From NCBI RefSeq assembly GCF_030159095.1, contig NZ_BRXS01000005.1, positions 1-64,000 of the forward strand: a stretch of 64,000 nucleotides of DNA, read 5' to 3'. The notes beneath the pieces are model-generated. The model saw only the letters and a program-made list of their open reading frames with translations. It searched no databases and was not told the DNA's origin. Both the position numbers and the translations under genes were made by a program. The DNA comes from Roseisolibacter agri (GTDB lineage: Bacteria; Gemmatimonadota; Gemmatimonadetes; Gemmatimonadales; Gemmatimonadaceae). Below are positions 16,456 through 26,455 of the stretch, piece after piece; position 1 is the first letter of the stretch, and each line of letters begins with the position of its first letter.

Positions 16456-17177
16456 CCACGCCCGACGCGTCGGACGACGCCCGCCACGCGCGGCTGGCCG
16501 AGAGCTGGGAGGCCAACGCCGACGCGTGGACGAGCGCGGTGCGGGAGGGCGCGATCGCCAGTCGCCGCGCGGGGACCGATGCGGCCATCGTCGCCGCGTG
16601 CGCCGCGGCCGTGCCCACGCTCGCCGGCGCCGCGGTGCTCGACGTCGGCTGCGGCGAGGGGTGGCTGGCGCGCGCGCTCGCGGCGAAGGGCGCACGGGTG
16701 CTCGGCGTGGACGCGAGCGCGCCGCTGATCGAACGGGCGCGTGCCGCGCAGCCGCCGGCCGATGCACCGGCGCCCGCCTACGCGGTCGCGAGCTACGAGG
16801 CGATGGCCGCCGACCTGGCGCTCGCGCGGGGCCCGTTCGACGTGATCGCGGTCAACTTCGCCCTGCTCGGCGATCCCGTAGCGCCGGCGCTGGCCGCGTG
16901 CGCGGCGCGGCTCGCGCCCGGCGGGCGCGTCGTCGTGCAGACCGTGCATCCGTGGGTCGCGGCCGGCGACGGTCCATACGAGCCCGGATGGCGCGAGGAG
17001 ACGTTCGCCGCGTTCGCCGTGCCGTTCCCGAGCACGATGCCGTGGTACTTCCGCACGATGGCCGGCTGGCTCGACGCGCTGCGCGATGCCGGCCTGCGGC
17101 TGGAGCGCGTGCACGAGCCGCTGCACCCCGAGACGCGCCGGCCGTTGTCGCTCGTGCTGGCGGCCGGCCGCGACTGA
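16452..17177 (+). CDS. Class I SAM-dependent methyltransferase
   Basis: Predicted cytoplasmic methyltransferase of 241 residues. The SAM-binding motif I is [15 protein letters not shown] (about residues 63-77), with GVDAS as the acidic strand-2 motif and [15 protein letters not shown] as the post-motif III strand. The C-terminal segment ([19 protein letters not shown]) is typical of small-molecule methyltransferases. The substrate is unknown. The GTG start at 16452 overlaps the panD stop (GTGA), implying translational coupling. An upstream ATG at 16404 lies inside panD and gives a low-quality N-terminus. No CoA-pathway link is evident beyond the overlap. Confidence 0.8.
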   Translation: MTTPDASDDARHARLAESWEANADAWTSAVREGAIASRRAGTDAAIVAACAAAVPTLAGAAVLDVGCGEGWLARALAAKGARVLGVDASAPLIERARAAQPPADAPAPAYAVASYEAMAADLALARGPFDVIAVNFALLGDPVAPALAACAARLAPGGRVVVQTVHPWVAAGDGPYEPGWREETFAAFAVPFPSTMPWYFRTMAGWLDALRDAGLRLERVHEPLHPETRRPLSLVLAAGRD

Positions 17178-17321
17178 CCGTTCGGAAGGCGTTCGCGCAC
17201 GGTCCGTGTGACTGGCGCGCGCGCGGGGAGGTCCGCACGTTCGGCGCATCCGCGTGCGCATGCCTCTGCGTCCAGCTGCGCGGACGCGCGTCGGTCGTCC
17301 GTCCTCTCTCCCCGTCGACCC

Positions 17322-20279
17322 ATGTCTCTCCGCCCGGAGCTCCGGGTGGCTGCGCTGGTGGCGCTCGCCGTCCCCGCGGCCGCTCGCGCGCAGCTCACCA
17401 TCACCGGCCGCGTCACCGACGATGGTGGCCGTCCCGTCGCCGGCGCCCAGGTGGGCGTGCCCGGCACCGCCATCGGCGTGCTCGCCGGCGACGACGGCTC
17501 CTATCGCCTGGTCGTGCGCGACCCGCGCGGGCCGACCGCGCTCCTCGTCCGCTACGTCGGCTATCGCCCCGGCCGCGCCACCATCGCGCAGACGTCCGGC
17601 ACCGCGACGCAGGACTTCGCCCTCGTGCGCGACGTGCTGCAGCTGTCGCAGATCGTCACCACCGGCACGCGCACCGAGACCGAGCGCGCGCAGCTCGGCG
17701 CGACGCTCGCCACCGTGCAGGGCGAGCAGCTGGCCAGCGCGGCCACGCCGCAGCTCGACGTCGCGCTCTCGGGCAAGGTCGCCGGCGCGCTCGTGCAGCA
17801 GAACTCGGGCACGCCCGGCGGCGGCACGAGCGTGCGCATCCGCGGCCTCTCGACCATCAGCCGCAGCGCGGAGCCGCTCTACATCGTCGACGGCGTGATC
17901 GTCGACAACTCGTCGCGGCAGCTCGTGGACCTCGGCGGCTACACGACGAACCGCCTCGCGGACCTCGACCCGAACGACATCGAGCGCGTCGAGATCGTGA
18001 AGGGCGCCGCCGCGGCCGCGCTCTACGGCTCGCGCGCCAACGACGGCGTGGTGCAGATCTTCACCAAGCGCGGGCGCTCCGGCGCGCTGCGCACGACGTT
18101 CCGCCAGACGTACGGCACCGACGAGGTCGAGCACTTCGTCGACGTGAACCGGGCGCCGGTGAACCTCGCCGGCCAGCCGGTGACGCGCTACGACTACCAG
18201 AACGACATCTTCCGCACCGCGCGCTCGTACAACACCTCGCTCAACCTCTCGGGCGGCGACGACCGCACGCAGTTCTACCTCGCCGGCTCGCTGCAGGACC
18301 AGCAGGGCGTCATCCGCGCCACCGACTACCGGCGCCAGAACGTGCGCCTGAACCTCGACCGGCAGCTCAACCCCTGGCTCAAGCTCAACACGAGCACGAG
18401 CTACATCACGAGCAACTCGGACCTCACGCCCAACGGCGGCATCGTCGCGCAGTACGGCGTGCTCACGAACTTCCTGTTCATGAGCAACGACCGGAACCTC
18501 TATCCCGACGCGGTCACCGGTCAGTACCCGCTCGGCCAGTCGGCGGCGAACCCGCTGGACGTGATCGCCAACTGGAAGGCGCCGCAGGCGGTGAACCGCT
18601 ACGTGGGCGGGCTGCAGCTGCAGGCGACGCCGCGCAGCGACGTCACGGTGGACTACCGCTTCGGCTACGACGCCTACACCGAGAACGCGTCGATCTTCAT
18701 CCCGCGCGGCACCACCGCGATCGCGTTCCCGACGGGCGTCGCCACCGACGCGAACAACCGCGCGCGGCTGCTGAACTCCGACCTCGACGTGAGCTGGCGC
18801 GCGCGCCCCGCGACGTGGCTGCAGGTGACGCCGAGCGTGGGCATGAACTGGCAGCAGCAGCGCTTCGACGTGCTCGTGAGCCGCGCCGAGGACCTGGTGC
18901 CGTCCACCGGGACGCTGCAGGGGAGCCGGCAGTTCGCCACGCAGGCCCGCGACGACCGCCGCACGCTCGGCTTCTACGGGCAGGCGCAGGTGGGCGTGAG
19001 CGAGCTGCTGTTCGTGACCGCCGCGCTGCGCTCCGACGCCTCCAGCGCGTTCGGCGCCGACGAGCGCACGCAGTACTTCCCCAAGCTCGGCGCGTCGTTC
19101 GACGTGTCGGGGACGCAGTGGTGGAAGGACCTCGCGGGCAGCGCGGTGAGCCGCCTGCGCCTGCGCGCCGCCTTCGGCTACTCGGGCGGCCAGCCGGCCG
19201 AGAGCTTCGCGCGCTTCTCCAACTACGTCTTCGAGCCCGCCGGCACCGTGTCCGGCATCGCCAACAGCACGACGCTCGGCAACGAGGGGCTGAAGCCGGA
19301 GCGGCAGCAGGAGCTGGAGCTCGGCGCCGACGTGGAGCTGCTGCGCGGCCGCCTGGGCGTCGAGGCGACGTGGTTCGACAAGACGACGTCGGACCTGATC
19401 CTGCCGCGCGCGGTGCGTCCGTCCACCGGCTTCCAGGACCAGCTCGCGAACGTCGGCGAGCTGCGGAACCGCGGTCTGGAGCTGCTCGTGCGCACGGTGA
19501 ACCTCGACGGGCCGCGCCTCGGCTGGAACACGAGCCTGACGCTGACGACGAGCGATCCGGAGGTGACGCGGCTGTCGACCGGCGGCGCGTTCTTCATCCC
19601 GGGCAGCTTCAACATCATCCGCGTCGCGACCGAGCCTGGCGACGGGAGCGCGCCGGGCCACTTCTTCGGCACGACGTACGTGCGCAACGCCGAGGGGCAG
19701 ATCCTCGACGCGGCGGGCCGGCCGATCGAGGACGCGAGCGGCCGCATCGTCGGCATCCCGGCGATCGGGCCGCGCCAGGTGATCGGCAACCCGAACCCGA
19801 AGGCGTTCTTCTCGCTCGCCAACGACTTCACGGTCGGGAAGCGCCTCACGTTCCGCGCGCAGCTGGACGGCGTGCGCGGCGTGGACGTGTTCAACTTCGA
19901 CCGCCGCCTGCTGGAGACGCCCGCGTTCGGCTCGGGCGCCGAGTACGCGCGCGAGCTGACGGGCGAGGTGCCGCGCGGCTACTTCGCGGCGCGGCGCGGC
20001 ATCTTCGAGGAGTACGTCGAGAAGGGCGACTTCGTGAAGCTGCGCGAGCTGTCGGTGAGCTACACGCTGGGCGCGGGGCTGCTGCGCCGCGTGGGCGCGC
20101 GCAGCGCGCAGGGCGCGACGCTGACGCTGGCCGGCCGCAACCTGAAGACGTGGACCGACTACACCGGGTGGGACCCGGAGACGAACGCCGGCGCGCAGAG
20201 CACGCTCGTGCGCGGCTTCGCCTTCGCCACCACGCCCATCCCGCGCAACGTGACGGCCGCCGTCACGGTGAACTTCTGA
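17322..20279 (+). CDS. SusC/RagA-type TonB-linked outer-membrane protein
   Basis: TonB-dependent transporter of 985 residues. In order it has a signal peptide (VAALVALAVPAAARAQ), a carboxypeptidase-like regulatory domain (ITGRVTDDGGRPVAGAQVGV), a plug domain with the SusC motifs PLYIVDGVIVD and EIVKGAAAAALYGSRAN, then a 22-strand-type barrel ending in VTVNF. SusC-like proteins import large ligands (glycans, peptides) together with a SusD lipoprotein lid. The SusD gene follows after 11 bases. ATG at 17322 fits the signal peptide. No glycoside hydrolase, anti-sigma or ECF sigma gene is adjacent, so the imported ligand cannot be inferred. Confidence 0.93.
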   Translation: MSLRPELRVAALVALAVPAAARAQLTITGRVTDDGGRPVAGAQVGVPGTAIGVLAGDDGSYRLVVRDPRGPTALLVRYVGYRPGRATIAQTSGTATQDFALVRDVLQLSQIVTTGTRTETERAQLGATLATVQGEQLASAATPQLDVALSGKVAGALVQQNSGTPGGGTSVRIRGLSTISRSAEPLYIVDGVIVDNSSRQLVDLGGYTTNRLADLDPNDIERVEIVKGAAAAALYGSRANDGVVQIFTKRGRSGALRTTFRQTYGTDEVEHFVDVNRAPVNLAGQPVTRYDYQNDIFRTARSYNTSLNLSGGDDRTQFYLAGSLQDQQGVIRATDYRRQNVRLNLDRQLNPWLKLNTSTSYITSNSDLTPNGGIVAQYGVLTNFLFMSNDRNLYPDAVTGQYPLGQSAANPLDVIANWKAPQAVNRYVGGLQLQATPRSDVTVDYRFGYDAYTENASIFIPRGTTAIAFPTGVATDANNRARLLNSDLDVSWRARPATWLQVTPSVGMNWQQQRFDVLVSRAEDLVPSTGTLQGSRQFATQARDDRRTLGFYGQAQVGVSELLFVTAALRSDASSAFGADERTQYFPKLGASFDVSGTQWWKDLAGSAVSRLRLRAAFGYSGGQPAESFARFSNYVFEPAGTVSGIANSTTLGNEGLKPERQQELELGADVELLRGRLGVEATWFDKTTSDLILPRAVRPSTGFQDQLANVGELRNRGLELLVRTVNLDGPRLGWNTSLTLTTSDPEVTRLSTGGAFFIPGSFNIIRVATEPGDGSAPGHFFGTTYVRNAEGQILDAAGRPIEDASGRIVGIPAIGPRQVIGNPNPKAFFSLANDFTVGKRLTFRAQLDGVRGVDVFNFDRRLLETPAFGSGAEYARELTGEVPRGYFAARRGIFEEYVEKGDFVKLRELSVSYTLGAGLLRRVGARSAQGATLTLAGRNLKTWTDYTGWDPETNAGAQSTLVRGFAFATTPIPRNVTAAVTVNF

Positions 20280-20290
20280 GGCGCCCCGCC

Positions 20291-21565
20291 ATGACGACGC
20301 ACATCAGGACGCACATCAGATCTCTCGCCGCGGCCGCGCTGGCGCTCCTGCTCGCCGGCTGCGCGCTCGACGTCACGAATCCCAACGCGGCGCCCGAGCA
20401 GGTGGCCGTCACGACGCCCGCCGGCGTGCGCGCGATCGCCGTCGGGATGCAGGGCCGCTACGGCAACGCGCTCGAGCACGCGGTGTGGGTGCCCGGCCTG
20501 GTGGCCGGCGAGCTGGGGACGCTCACCAACTCGCAGTCGCAGCACCGCGAGTTCCAGCGCTTCCCCAACGCGGCGCTCAACACGCCGCGCATCGAGTCCA
20601 CGAACCTCGACCTGCTAGCCTTCTGGTCGCGGCAGTACGCCACCATCCGCGCGGCCGACGACGTGCTCGCCGGGCTGGCGCAGGTCGCGCTGACGCCGGG
20701 CACGGAGTCGGGCATGACCGCGCTGGCCAAGACGCTGAAGGCGGCGAGCCTCGGTACACTCGCCGAGGCGTGGCAGCAGGTGATCCTCGAGCCGTCGCAG
20801 GAGACGCCGACGTTCGCGGACCGCACCGCGACGCTGGCGCGCGTGCTGGAGCTGCTGGCGAGCGCGCGCGCGGACCTCGCCGCGCAGGCGCCGTCGACGG
20901 AGTTCACGAGCACGATCCTGATGCCGGGGATCGACCTGCCGAACACGATCCGCGCGTTCCAGGCGCGCTGGGCGCTGGCGGCGGGGCAGTACGAGCAGGC
21001 GCTGACGTTCGCCAACGAGGTGCCGGCGACGGCGACCTCGGAGTACCGCTACTCGACGGTGGACGCGAACCCCATCTGGGGCGCCATCACGTCGAACCGC
21101 TACTTCGGCGCGGTGCAGACGCTGCGCACGGGCGCGGAGGCGGGCGACGCGCGCGTCACGCGCCTCTTCGGCGCCACGCCGATCGACTCGCTCGGCGGCA
21201 CGCGCACGCTGGGGGTGCTGATCTACCGCACGTCGGCCGACGCGTACCCGCTGTTCACGCAGGACGAGCTGTCGCTGATCCGCGCGGAGGCGCACGCGCG
21301 GCAGGGGCGGCTGCCGCAGGCGATCACGGAGCTGAACCGCGTGCGCACCGCGGCCGGCCTCGCGGCGCGCACGGCCGGGGACCTCGCGACGCAGCAGGCG
21401 GTGCTCGACGAGATCCTGCGGCAGCGCCGGCTGTCGCTCTTCCTCAGCGGGCTCGCGTGGGCGGACCTGCGCCGCTTCGGCCGCACGGCGGACGCGCGCG
21501 TGGCGTGGCTGCCCTATCCGGAGCAGGAGCGGGCGTCGAACCCGAACACGCCGGCGAATCCCTGA
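20291..21565 (+). CDS. SusD/RagB family outer-membrane lipoprotein
   Basis: Lipoprotein of 424 residues. The lipobox is LLLAGC (Cys near residue 23), followed by ALDVTNPNAAPEQ, the usual SusD start. TPR-like helices follow, and near the C-terminus are SLIRAEAHARQGRLPQAITELNRVR and ILRQRRLSLFLSGLAWADLRRFG, the conserved SusD-like motifs. It forms the surface lid over the SusC channel encoded just upstream and binds the same ligand. The 11-base gap indicates one transcript. Compared with Bacteroidota SusD (~500-550 residues) it is short, closer to the Gemmatimonadota versions. Confidence 0.9.
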   Translation: MTTHIRTHIRSLAAAALALLLAGCALDVTNPNAAPEQVAVTTPAGVRAIAVGMQGRYGNALEHAVWVPGLVAGELGTLTNSQSQHREFQRFPNAALNTPRIESTNLDLLAFWSRQYATIRAADDVLAGLAQVALTPGTESGMTALAKTLKAASLGTLAEAWQQVILEPSQETPTFADRTATLARVLELLASARADLAAQAPSTEFTSTILMPGIDLPNTIRAFQARWALAAGQYEQALTFANEVPATATSEYRYSTVDANPIWGAITSNRYFGAVQTLRTGAEAGDARVTRLFGATPIDSLGGTRTLGVLIYRTSADAYPLFTQDELSLIRAEAHARQGRLPQAITELNRVRTAAGLAARTAGDLATQQAVLDEILRQRRLSLFLSGLAWADLRRFGRTADARVAWLPYPEQERASNPNTPANP

Positions 21566-21572
21566 CGGCGCC

Positions 21573-21600
21573 GCGGACTGCGGGCTGCGGACTGCGGATC
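21573..21600. repeat. Family D palindrome, left arm of copy 2
   Basis: The sequence GCGGACTGCGGGCTGCGGAC plus TGCGGATC pairs with the right arm at 21887-21908, about 285 bases away. The interval holds the CATCCCGAGCGCAGCGAGGG element (about 21635-21660) and a complete family C palindrome. It lies between the convergent SusD and HtrA genes. Confidence 0.75.
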
Positions 21601-21689
21601 TCGAACCCGTGACCCGTTGGTGCTCCCTTCAGGGGTCATCCCGAGCGCAGCGAGGGATCCATGGTGCGTGACGCGTGGCATGCAGCGGC

Positions 21690-21869
21690 GCACCGGTTCC
21701 TGAACGACGAACGGCGTTGGCAAGGATGAAGATCTGAACAAATCTGATAACGACGGATGGCTCCGAGTGGGTGCGAGATCGGTCGCACTCCACCGGAGCC
21801 ATCCGTCGTTATCAGATCTTCTCGGACTTTCATCCCTAGCTGCAGTTGCCGCTTGGGTCTGGCGCGCCG
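21690..21869. repeat. Palindromic intergenic repeat, family C, copy 2, nested in family D
   Basis: Inner arms are AAATCTGATAACGACGGATGG and CCATCCGTCGTTATCAGATC. Outer arms are CGCACCGGTTCCTGAAC and TTGGGTCTGGCGCG. It is nearly the same element as 11652-11817 but sits between the two arms of a family D palindrome. Confidence 0.8.
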
Positions 21870-21886
21870 GAGCGTCCCGGGCTCAG

Positions 21887-21908
21887 GATCCGCAGCCCGC
21901 AGTCCGCA
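21887..21908. repeat. Family D palindrome, right arm of copy 2
   Basis: GATCCGCAGCCCGCAGTCCG plus CA is the reverse complement of most of the arm at 21573-21600. It ends three bases before the HtrA stop codon. Confidence 0.75.
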
Positions 21909-21911
21909 GCC

Positions 21912-22970
<1,059 letters not shown>

Positions 22971-23050
22971 ACTTTCATCCTCCGTTCGTCACGCGGTTCT
23001 CCTGCCTGGCAGGCGGGCAGGAAGCATGCGCGGGCGGCTCTGGACGGGCT

Positions 23051-23074
23051 GCGTGCTGCGTGCTGCGTGAGGGC
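23051..23074. repeat. Family E palindrome, left arm
   Basis: GCGTGCTGCGTG, then CTGCGT, then GAGGGC. It pairs with GCCCTC...CACGCAGCACGC at 23289-23312. A family A palindrome (23111-23243) lies between the arms. Confidence 0.65.
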
Positions 23075-23110
23075 CTCCGGACGCGTCGTCGCGCCGCGGA
23101 GATGGTGCCT

Positions 23111-23243
23111 GTTGGGGAGGATACGGATGCTCCGGATCTGAACGGATCCTTCGGATCGCTCCGCGTGGCGGCGACGTCCCGTGCGCCGGTGCGGAGGAGA
23201 TCCGTCTGATCCTTCTCATCCGTTCGATCCGTATCCTCCCGAG
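23111..23243. repeat. Palindromic intergenic repeat, family A, copy 4, nested in family E
   Basis: GTTGGGGAGGATACGGATGC faces GATCCGTATCCTCCCGAG. This is the best-preserved family A copy. It sits inside the family E arms, in the gap between two minus-strand genes. Confidence 0.8.
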
Positions 23244-23288
23244 TAGTTCGTGCAGGCCGGATGCGAGAACGGACGCCGAGGGCACGGC

Positions 23289-23312
23289 GCCCTCGCGGAG
23301 CACGCAGCACGC
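23289..23312. repeat. Family E palindrome, right arm
   Basis: GCCCTCGCGGAGCACGCAGC plus ACGC, the reverse complement of the left arm at 23051-23074 with one internal mismatch block. It ends two bases before the SDR stop codon at 23315. Confidence 0.65.
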
Positions 23313-23314
23313 CG

Positions 23315-24217
23315 CTAGCGGTTCAGTCGCAGCACCAGCTTCTCGCCACCGACGACCGCCTCCGCCTCCGCGACCAGCGCGTCGAGGTCGTCGGCGCGGC
23401 TGATGAAGCGGCCCGACAGCGCGTCGGCGTCGCCGCGGGCGAGGCGCACCACCAGCGCGGCCGCCTCGTCGGGGGACGCGTCCTGCCCGGCGTCGAACGT
23501 CTGACGGTACCAGGGGAGCCAGGTGCGCCCCGCCTCCGACTCCAGCAGCGTCTCCGTCATCGCCGTGCGCACCGTGCCCGGCTCCAGCGCGAACAGCTGC
23601 ACGCCGTGCGGACGCGCCTCGGCCGCGGCGATCTCGGTGAAGCGCGTGAGCGCCCCCTTGCTGGTCGAGTACGCCGACGCGAACGGCACCGCCACGTTCC
23701 CGGCGCGGCTGGACACGTTCACGATGCGGCCGTGCCCGCGCGGCACCATGCGCCGCAGCGCGGCCCGCGTGCCCAGAAAGGCGCCGAGGAGGTTCACCTC
23801 GAAGACGCGCCACCAGCGCTCGGGATCGGCCTCCCAGATCGGGCCGGGCACCGCGCCGTCGCCCGCGTTGTTCACCAGCAGGTCGAGCGGCCCGAGCGCC
23901 GACTCGGCCGCCTCGACGGCGCGCTCGACGGCGTCGGCATCCGTGACGTCGGCGGGAATGGCGACCGCCGTCGCGCCGTCCCCCTGGAGGGCGGCGGCCA
24001 CGGCCTCGATCTCCGCGTGCGACCGCGCGACCAGCGCGACGCGGGCGCCGGCGCGCGCGAGGTGGGTCGCCATCGCCCGGCCCAGGCCACGGCCCGCGCC
24101 GGTGACGAGCGCGGTCCGACCGGTCAGGTTTCCGTCAACGCGCGAGGGCACGGTCGCGGCGGCGGTGTCCGCGGCCCGGGTCGTGAGGTCTACGGTAGCG
24201 TCGGGCTGCTGCGACAC
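23315..24217 (-). CDS. Short-chain dehydrogenase/reductase
   Basis: Classical SDR of 300 residues with a ~30-residue Ala/Thr-rich N-terminal extension. The cofactor motif TGAGRGLG spans residues 39-46. The structural NNAG is at 116-119, catalytic Ser170 is in NVSSRAG, and Tyr183/Lys187 are in YSTSK. Arg65 after strand 2 suggests NADP(H). The C-terminal part (LARGDADALSGRFISRADDLD) is like the Sco1803-type SDRs of unknown substrate. ATG at 24217 is used; a shorter start inside the extension cannot be excluded. Divergent to the TonB-like gene at 24358. Confidence 0.85.
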   Translation of the reverse strand: MSQQPDATVDLTTRAADTAAATVPSRVDGNLTGRTALVTGAGRGLGRAMATHLARAGARVALVARSHAEIEAVAAALQGDGATAVAIPADVTDADAVERAVEAAESALGPLDLLVNNAGDGAVPGPIWEADPERWWRVFEVNLLGAFLGTRAALRRMVPRGHGRIVNVSSRAGNVAVPFASAYSTSKGALTRFTEIAAAEARPHGVQLFALEPGTVRTAMTETLLESEAGRTWLPWYRQTFDAGQDASPDEAAALVVRLARGDADALSGRFISRADDLDALVAEAEAVVGGEKLVLRLNR

Positions 24218-24357
24218 GGCGGGGCAGGCGCGGGAAGCTCGGAATCGGCGGGTCGCCGACGGGCGCGAAACATGGGCGCCTGCACGGGGTCACTGCACCA
24301 TTGTGCGCCCGTGGGACGCATGGTACGGTAGCGGCATCGGGACTCAAGGAGGGCCCG

Positions 24358-25059
24358 GTGGGTCTGCATCTCATCGAATCGGGGCGGCACCGGTTGTGGC
24401 TGGCCGCCCCCACGCTCTGGAGCGCGGCGGCCCACGCCACGCTCGTGGTGTCGCTCGTCGCCACCGCGCCCTCGTCGGACGGCACCGGACCGTTCGGGGA
24501 GACGAAGGAGGTCGTCTTCTTCCTGCCGCTGCTCCCCAAGGCCCCGCCGGCCGAGGGGACGTCCGACCTGCGGTGGGCGGGGGAGGGGACCGGCGAGGGC
24601 GCGGGCGCGAAGAGCCTGCCCATGGATCCGCGCGGCCTCGCGCCCGCGGTCCGTGACGGCGGCGGGCGCGCCACGCCCGTCCAGCTGGCCGAGGAGGGGC
24701 CGCCGGTCGACGGCAGCCCGGTGTTCGTCGCGTCGGAGCTCGACATCGAGGTCGAGCGCGATCCGTCGAGCGCCGGGCCGCGCTATCCCGAGGTGCTGCG
24801 CGCGTCGAACACCGAGGGCTCCGTGATCGCCGAGTGGATCGTCGACACGACCGGGCTGGCGGACTCCCTCTCCTTCCGCGTCGTGACGTCTTCCCATCCG
24901 CTGTTCACGCGCGCGGTGCGCGACTGCCTGGCGGGGATGAAGTTCCGGCCGGCGGAGCTGAGCGGCCAGCGCGTGCGGCAGCTCGTGCGGCAGGAGTTCC
25001 GCTTCCAGCTGCAGCTGCCCGTCGCGGTGGGCGACTCGGCCAAGCCGAAGAAGGGCTGA
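24358..25059 (+). CDS. TonB-like energy transducer C-terminal domain protein
   Basis: Predicted protein of 233 residues with an N-terminal hydrophobic segment (LWSAAAHATLVVSLVATA), a Gly/Pro/Ala-rich periplasmic stretch, and a TonB C-terminal-like domain (about 150-220). That domain contains RYPEVLRASNTEGSVIAEWIVD and FTRAVRDCLAGMKFRPAELSG. The GTG start at 24358 is chosen because AAGGAGGG lies at 24346-24353, an excellent ribosome site. TonB proteins pass proton-motive energy from ExbBD to outer-membrane transporters such as SusC. No exbB/exbD gene is adjacent, so a partner elsewhere is implied. The linker is short for spanning the periplasm. Confidence 0.82.
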   Translation: MGLHLIESGRHRLWLAAPTLWSAAAHATLVVSLVATAPSSDGTGPFGETKEVVFFLPLLPKAPPAEGTSDLRWAGEGTGEGAGAKSLPMDPRGLAPAVRDGGGRATPVQLAEEGPPVDGSPVFVASELDIEVERDPSSAGPRYPEVLRASNTEGSVIAEWIVDTTGLADSLSFRVVTSSHPLFTRAVRDCLAGMKFRPAELSGQRVRQLVRQEFRFQLQLPVAVGDSAKPKKG

Positions 25060-25114
25060 CGGCACGCCGCCCGCGGGCGGCTACGCTCGAGCGGCGCCGG
25101 TCACCGCGCGTCGA

Positions 25115-25459
25115 TCACCACTGGTGGTCCTCGCGGTGCCGGCGCTCGTGCCGCGCCCACTCGGCCCGCGCGGCGAGCCAGGTCGCGCCCAGCGCGCCGC
25201 CGGCCGCCAGCAGCGCGAGCGCGGTCGTGCGCTGCAGGTCCTCGCGCCGCGCGCGCCGGCTGTAGCGGCGCCAGACCGGCTTCGGCTGCGTGCCGACGGT
25301 CAGCGCCACCCCGGCCGCCGCCAGCACCGCGAGCGGCACGCCGAGCGGCAGCAGCCGGGCGCGTCGCACGAACGCGGGGCGCCCGCGCGCGATGCGGGCC
25401 TCGAGACGGGCGCGCGCGAGCAGCTGCGCGCGCGAGGTGGGGGCAGACGGGATCGACAT
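25115..25459 (-). CDS. Small predicted membrane protein
   Basis: 114 residues with two hydrophobic helices (LLPLGVPLAVLAAAGVALTVG and TTALALLAAGGALGATWLAA) joined by a basic loop (KPVWRRYSRRARRED). The C-terminus is charged and His-rich (ARHERRHREDHQW). ATG at 25459 begins MSIPSAPTSRAQLLARARLE; a much longer frame extending to 26359 lies antisense to the thioesterase and is rejected. I recognise no family. The basic loop suggests both ends outside and the loop inside, but this is a guess. It is divergent from the small gene at 25568. Confidence 0.65.
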   Translation of the reverse strand: MSIPSAPTSRAQLLARARLEARIARGRPAFVRRARLLPLGVPLAVLAAAGVALTVGTQPKPVWRRYSRRARREDLQRTTALALLAAGGALGATWLAARAEWARHERRHREDHQW

Positions 25460-25567
25460 GGCGCGGCGCGTGGCTGGCGCGTGGCAGGCGCGGGCTGGAG
25501 ATCGACGGTCGCTCCCGAGCACGGCACGGCGCGTGCCCGTCGCGAGGCCCCGACCATCGGAGCTGCC

Positions 25568-25762
25568 ATGGCCACGCCGAAGGAGCAACACGACGCACGC
25601 CCGAACGCGCGCAACATCGGGCTCGCCCACCGCCGCGCGCTGCCCGCCGACGCGACGCCGCCCGAAGGGGTCCGCGCGCTCACGCTGCAGGACCTCGAGC
25701 CGGCCGACGCGTCGGGCGATCCACCGCACGCCGCGCCGCGCGAGCCGGCCGGGCACTCCTAG
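25568..25762 (+). CDS. Small hypothetical protein
   Basis: 64-residue hydrophilic frame starting MATPKEQHDARPNARNIGLA. It is rich in Ala, Pro, Asp and Glu (LTLQDLEPADASGDPP), with no signal peptide or membrane segment. The gap to both neighbours is short and codon third positions are G/C-rich, which in this genome is only weak support. No family recognised; it may be non-coding. Confidence 0.45.
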   Translation: MATPKEQHDARPNARNIGLAHRRALPADATPPEGVRALTLQDLEPADASGDPPHAAPREPAGHS

Positions 25763-25840
25763 GCCCCGCGCGCCGGTGGGTGGCGACGCGGGGGCGCCCC
25801 GTGCAGACTGCGGGCGCACGACTCCCCCTTCGCCCCGCAC

Positions 25841-26389
25841 GTGACGCTCACACCGCCCGACACCCCGCCCGCGCCGGCCGCCGTGGACGACGGCTGGCGC
25901 CCGCTCGACGCCCACCCGGTCGGCCGCACGATCGCCGCCTTCGCCACGCGCTCGTTCGTCGCCAACGACCCGCACGGCGACCGCCTGCGCATCCGCTACG
26001 AGGCGCGCGCCGCCGCGGTCCCGCACGCCACCGCCGCCCAGCCGGCCGAGCTGCGCGCCGAGGTGTGGTTCGGCCCGAAGGCGGAGGGGCCGCCGGGGCA
26101 CGCGCACGGCGGGAGCGTCGCCGCGGTGCTGGACGAGGCGATGGGGCTGGCCGTCTGGCTCGCGCACCGCGCCGCCGTCGCCGCGCACATCGAGGTCGAC
26201 TTCCGCAACCCGGTGCCGCTGGGCCTCACCGGGCGGGTGGAGACGACGGCGGGGCCGGCGGACGAGCGGAAGTCGTCGGTGAGCGCGCGCCTCGTCGGCC
26301 CCGACGGCACGGTCTACGGCGAGGCGACGGGGATCTTCGTCCTCCTGGGCGAGCGGCACGCGGGACGGTTCCGCGGCGGCGGCGCCTGA
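25841..26389 (+). CDS. PaaI-like hotdog thioesterase
   Basis: Predicted acyl-CoA thioesterase of 182 residues. The hotdog signature is PPGHAHGGSVAAVLDEAMG (about residues 86-104), where His-Gly-Gly and the following Asp/Glu are the usual catalytic region. VEVDFRNPVPLG-like strands follow (HIEVDFRNPVPLGL), then the C-terminal GEATGIFVLL strand. The GTG start at 25841 is preceded by no strong ribosome site. The N-terminal ~25 residues are a Pro-rich extension. The physiological substrate is unknown. A long perfect hairpin follows the stop. Confidence 0.82.
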   Translation: MTLTPPDTPPAPAAVDDGWRPLDAHPVGRTIAAFATRSFVANDPHGDRLRIRYEARAAAVPHATAAQPAELRAEVWFGPKAEGPPGHAHGGSVAAVLDEAMGLAVWLAHRAAVAAHIEVDFRNPVPLGLTGRVETTAGPADERKSSVSARLVGPDGTVYGEATGIFVLLGERHAGRFRGGGA

Positions 26390-26401
26390 CGGGCCGCGAT
26401 G

Positions 26402-26441
26402 CGCGAAGGGGGCGCGACCCGAAGGTCGCGCCCCCTTCGCG
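26402..26441. terminator. Bidirectional terminator hairpin
   Basis: A perfect 18-bp stem with a CGAA tetraloop: CGCGAAGGGGGCGCGACC (26402-26419) with its complement at 26424-26441. It lies between the convergent thioesterase and PEP-CTERM genes. Confidence 0.85.
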
Positions 26442-26455
26442 TTCCGTCCGTCCGC

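Noticed and set aside
16329-19661. A 1110-codon minus-strand frame across the methyltransferase and SusC genes
   Set aside because: It is a shadow frame; the plus strand encodes recognisable PanD, methyltransferase and SusC proteins.
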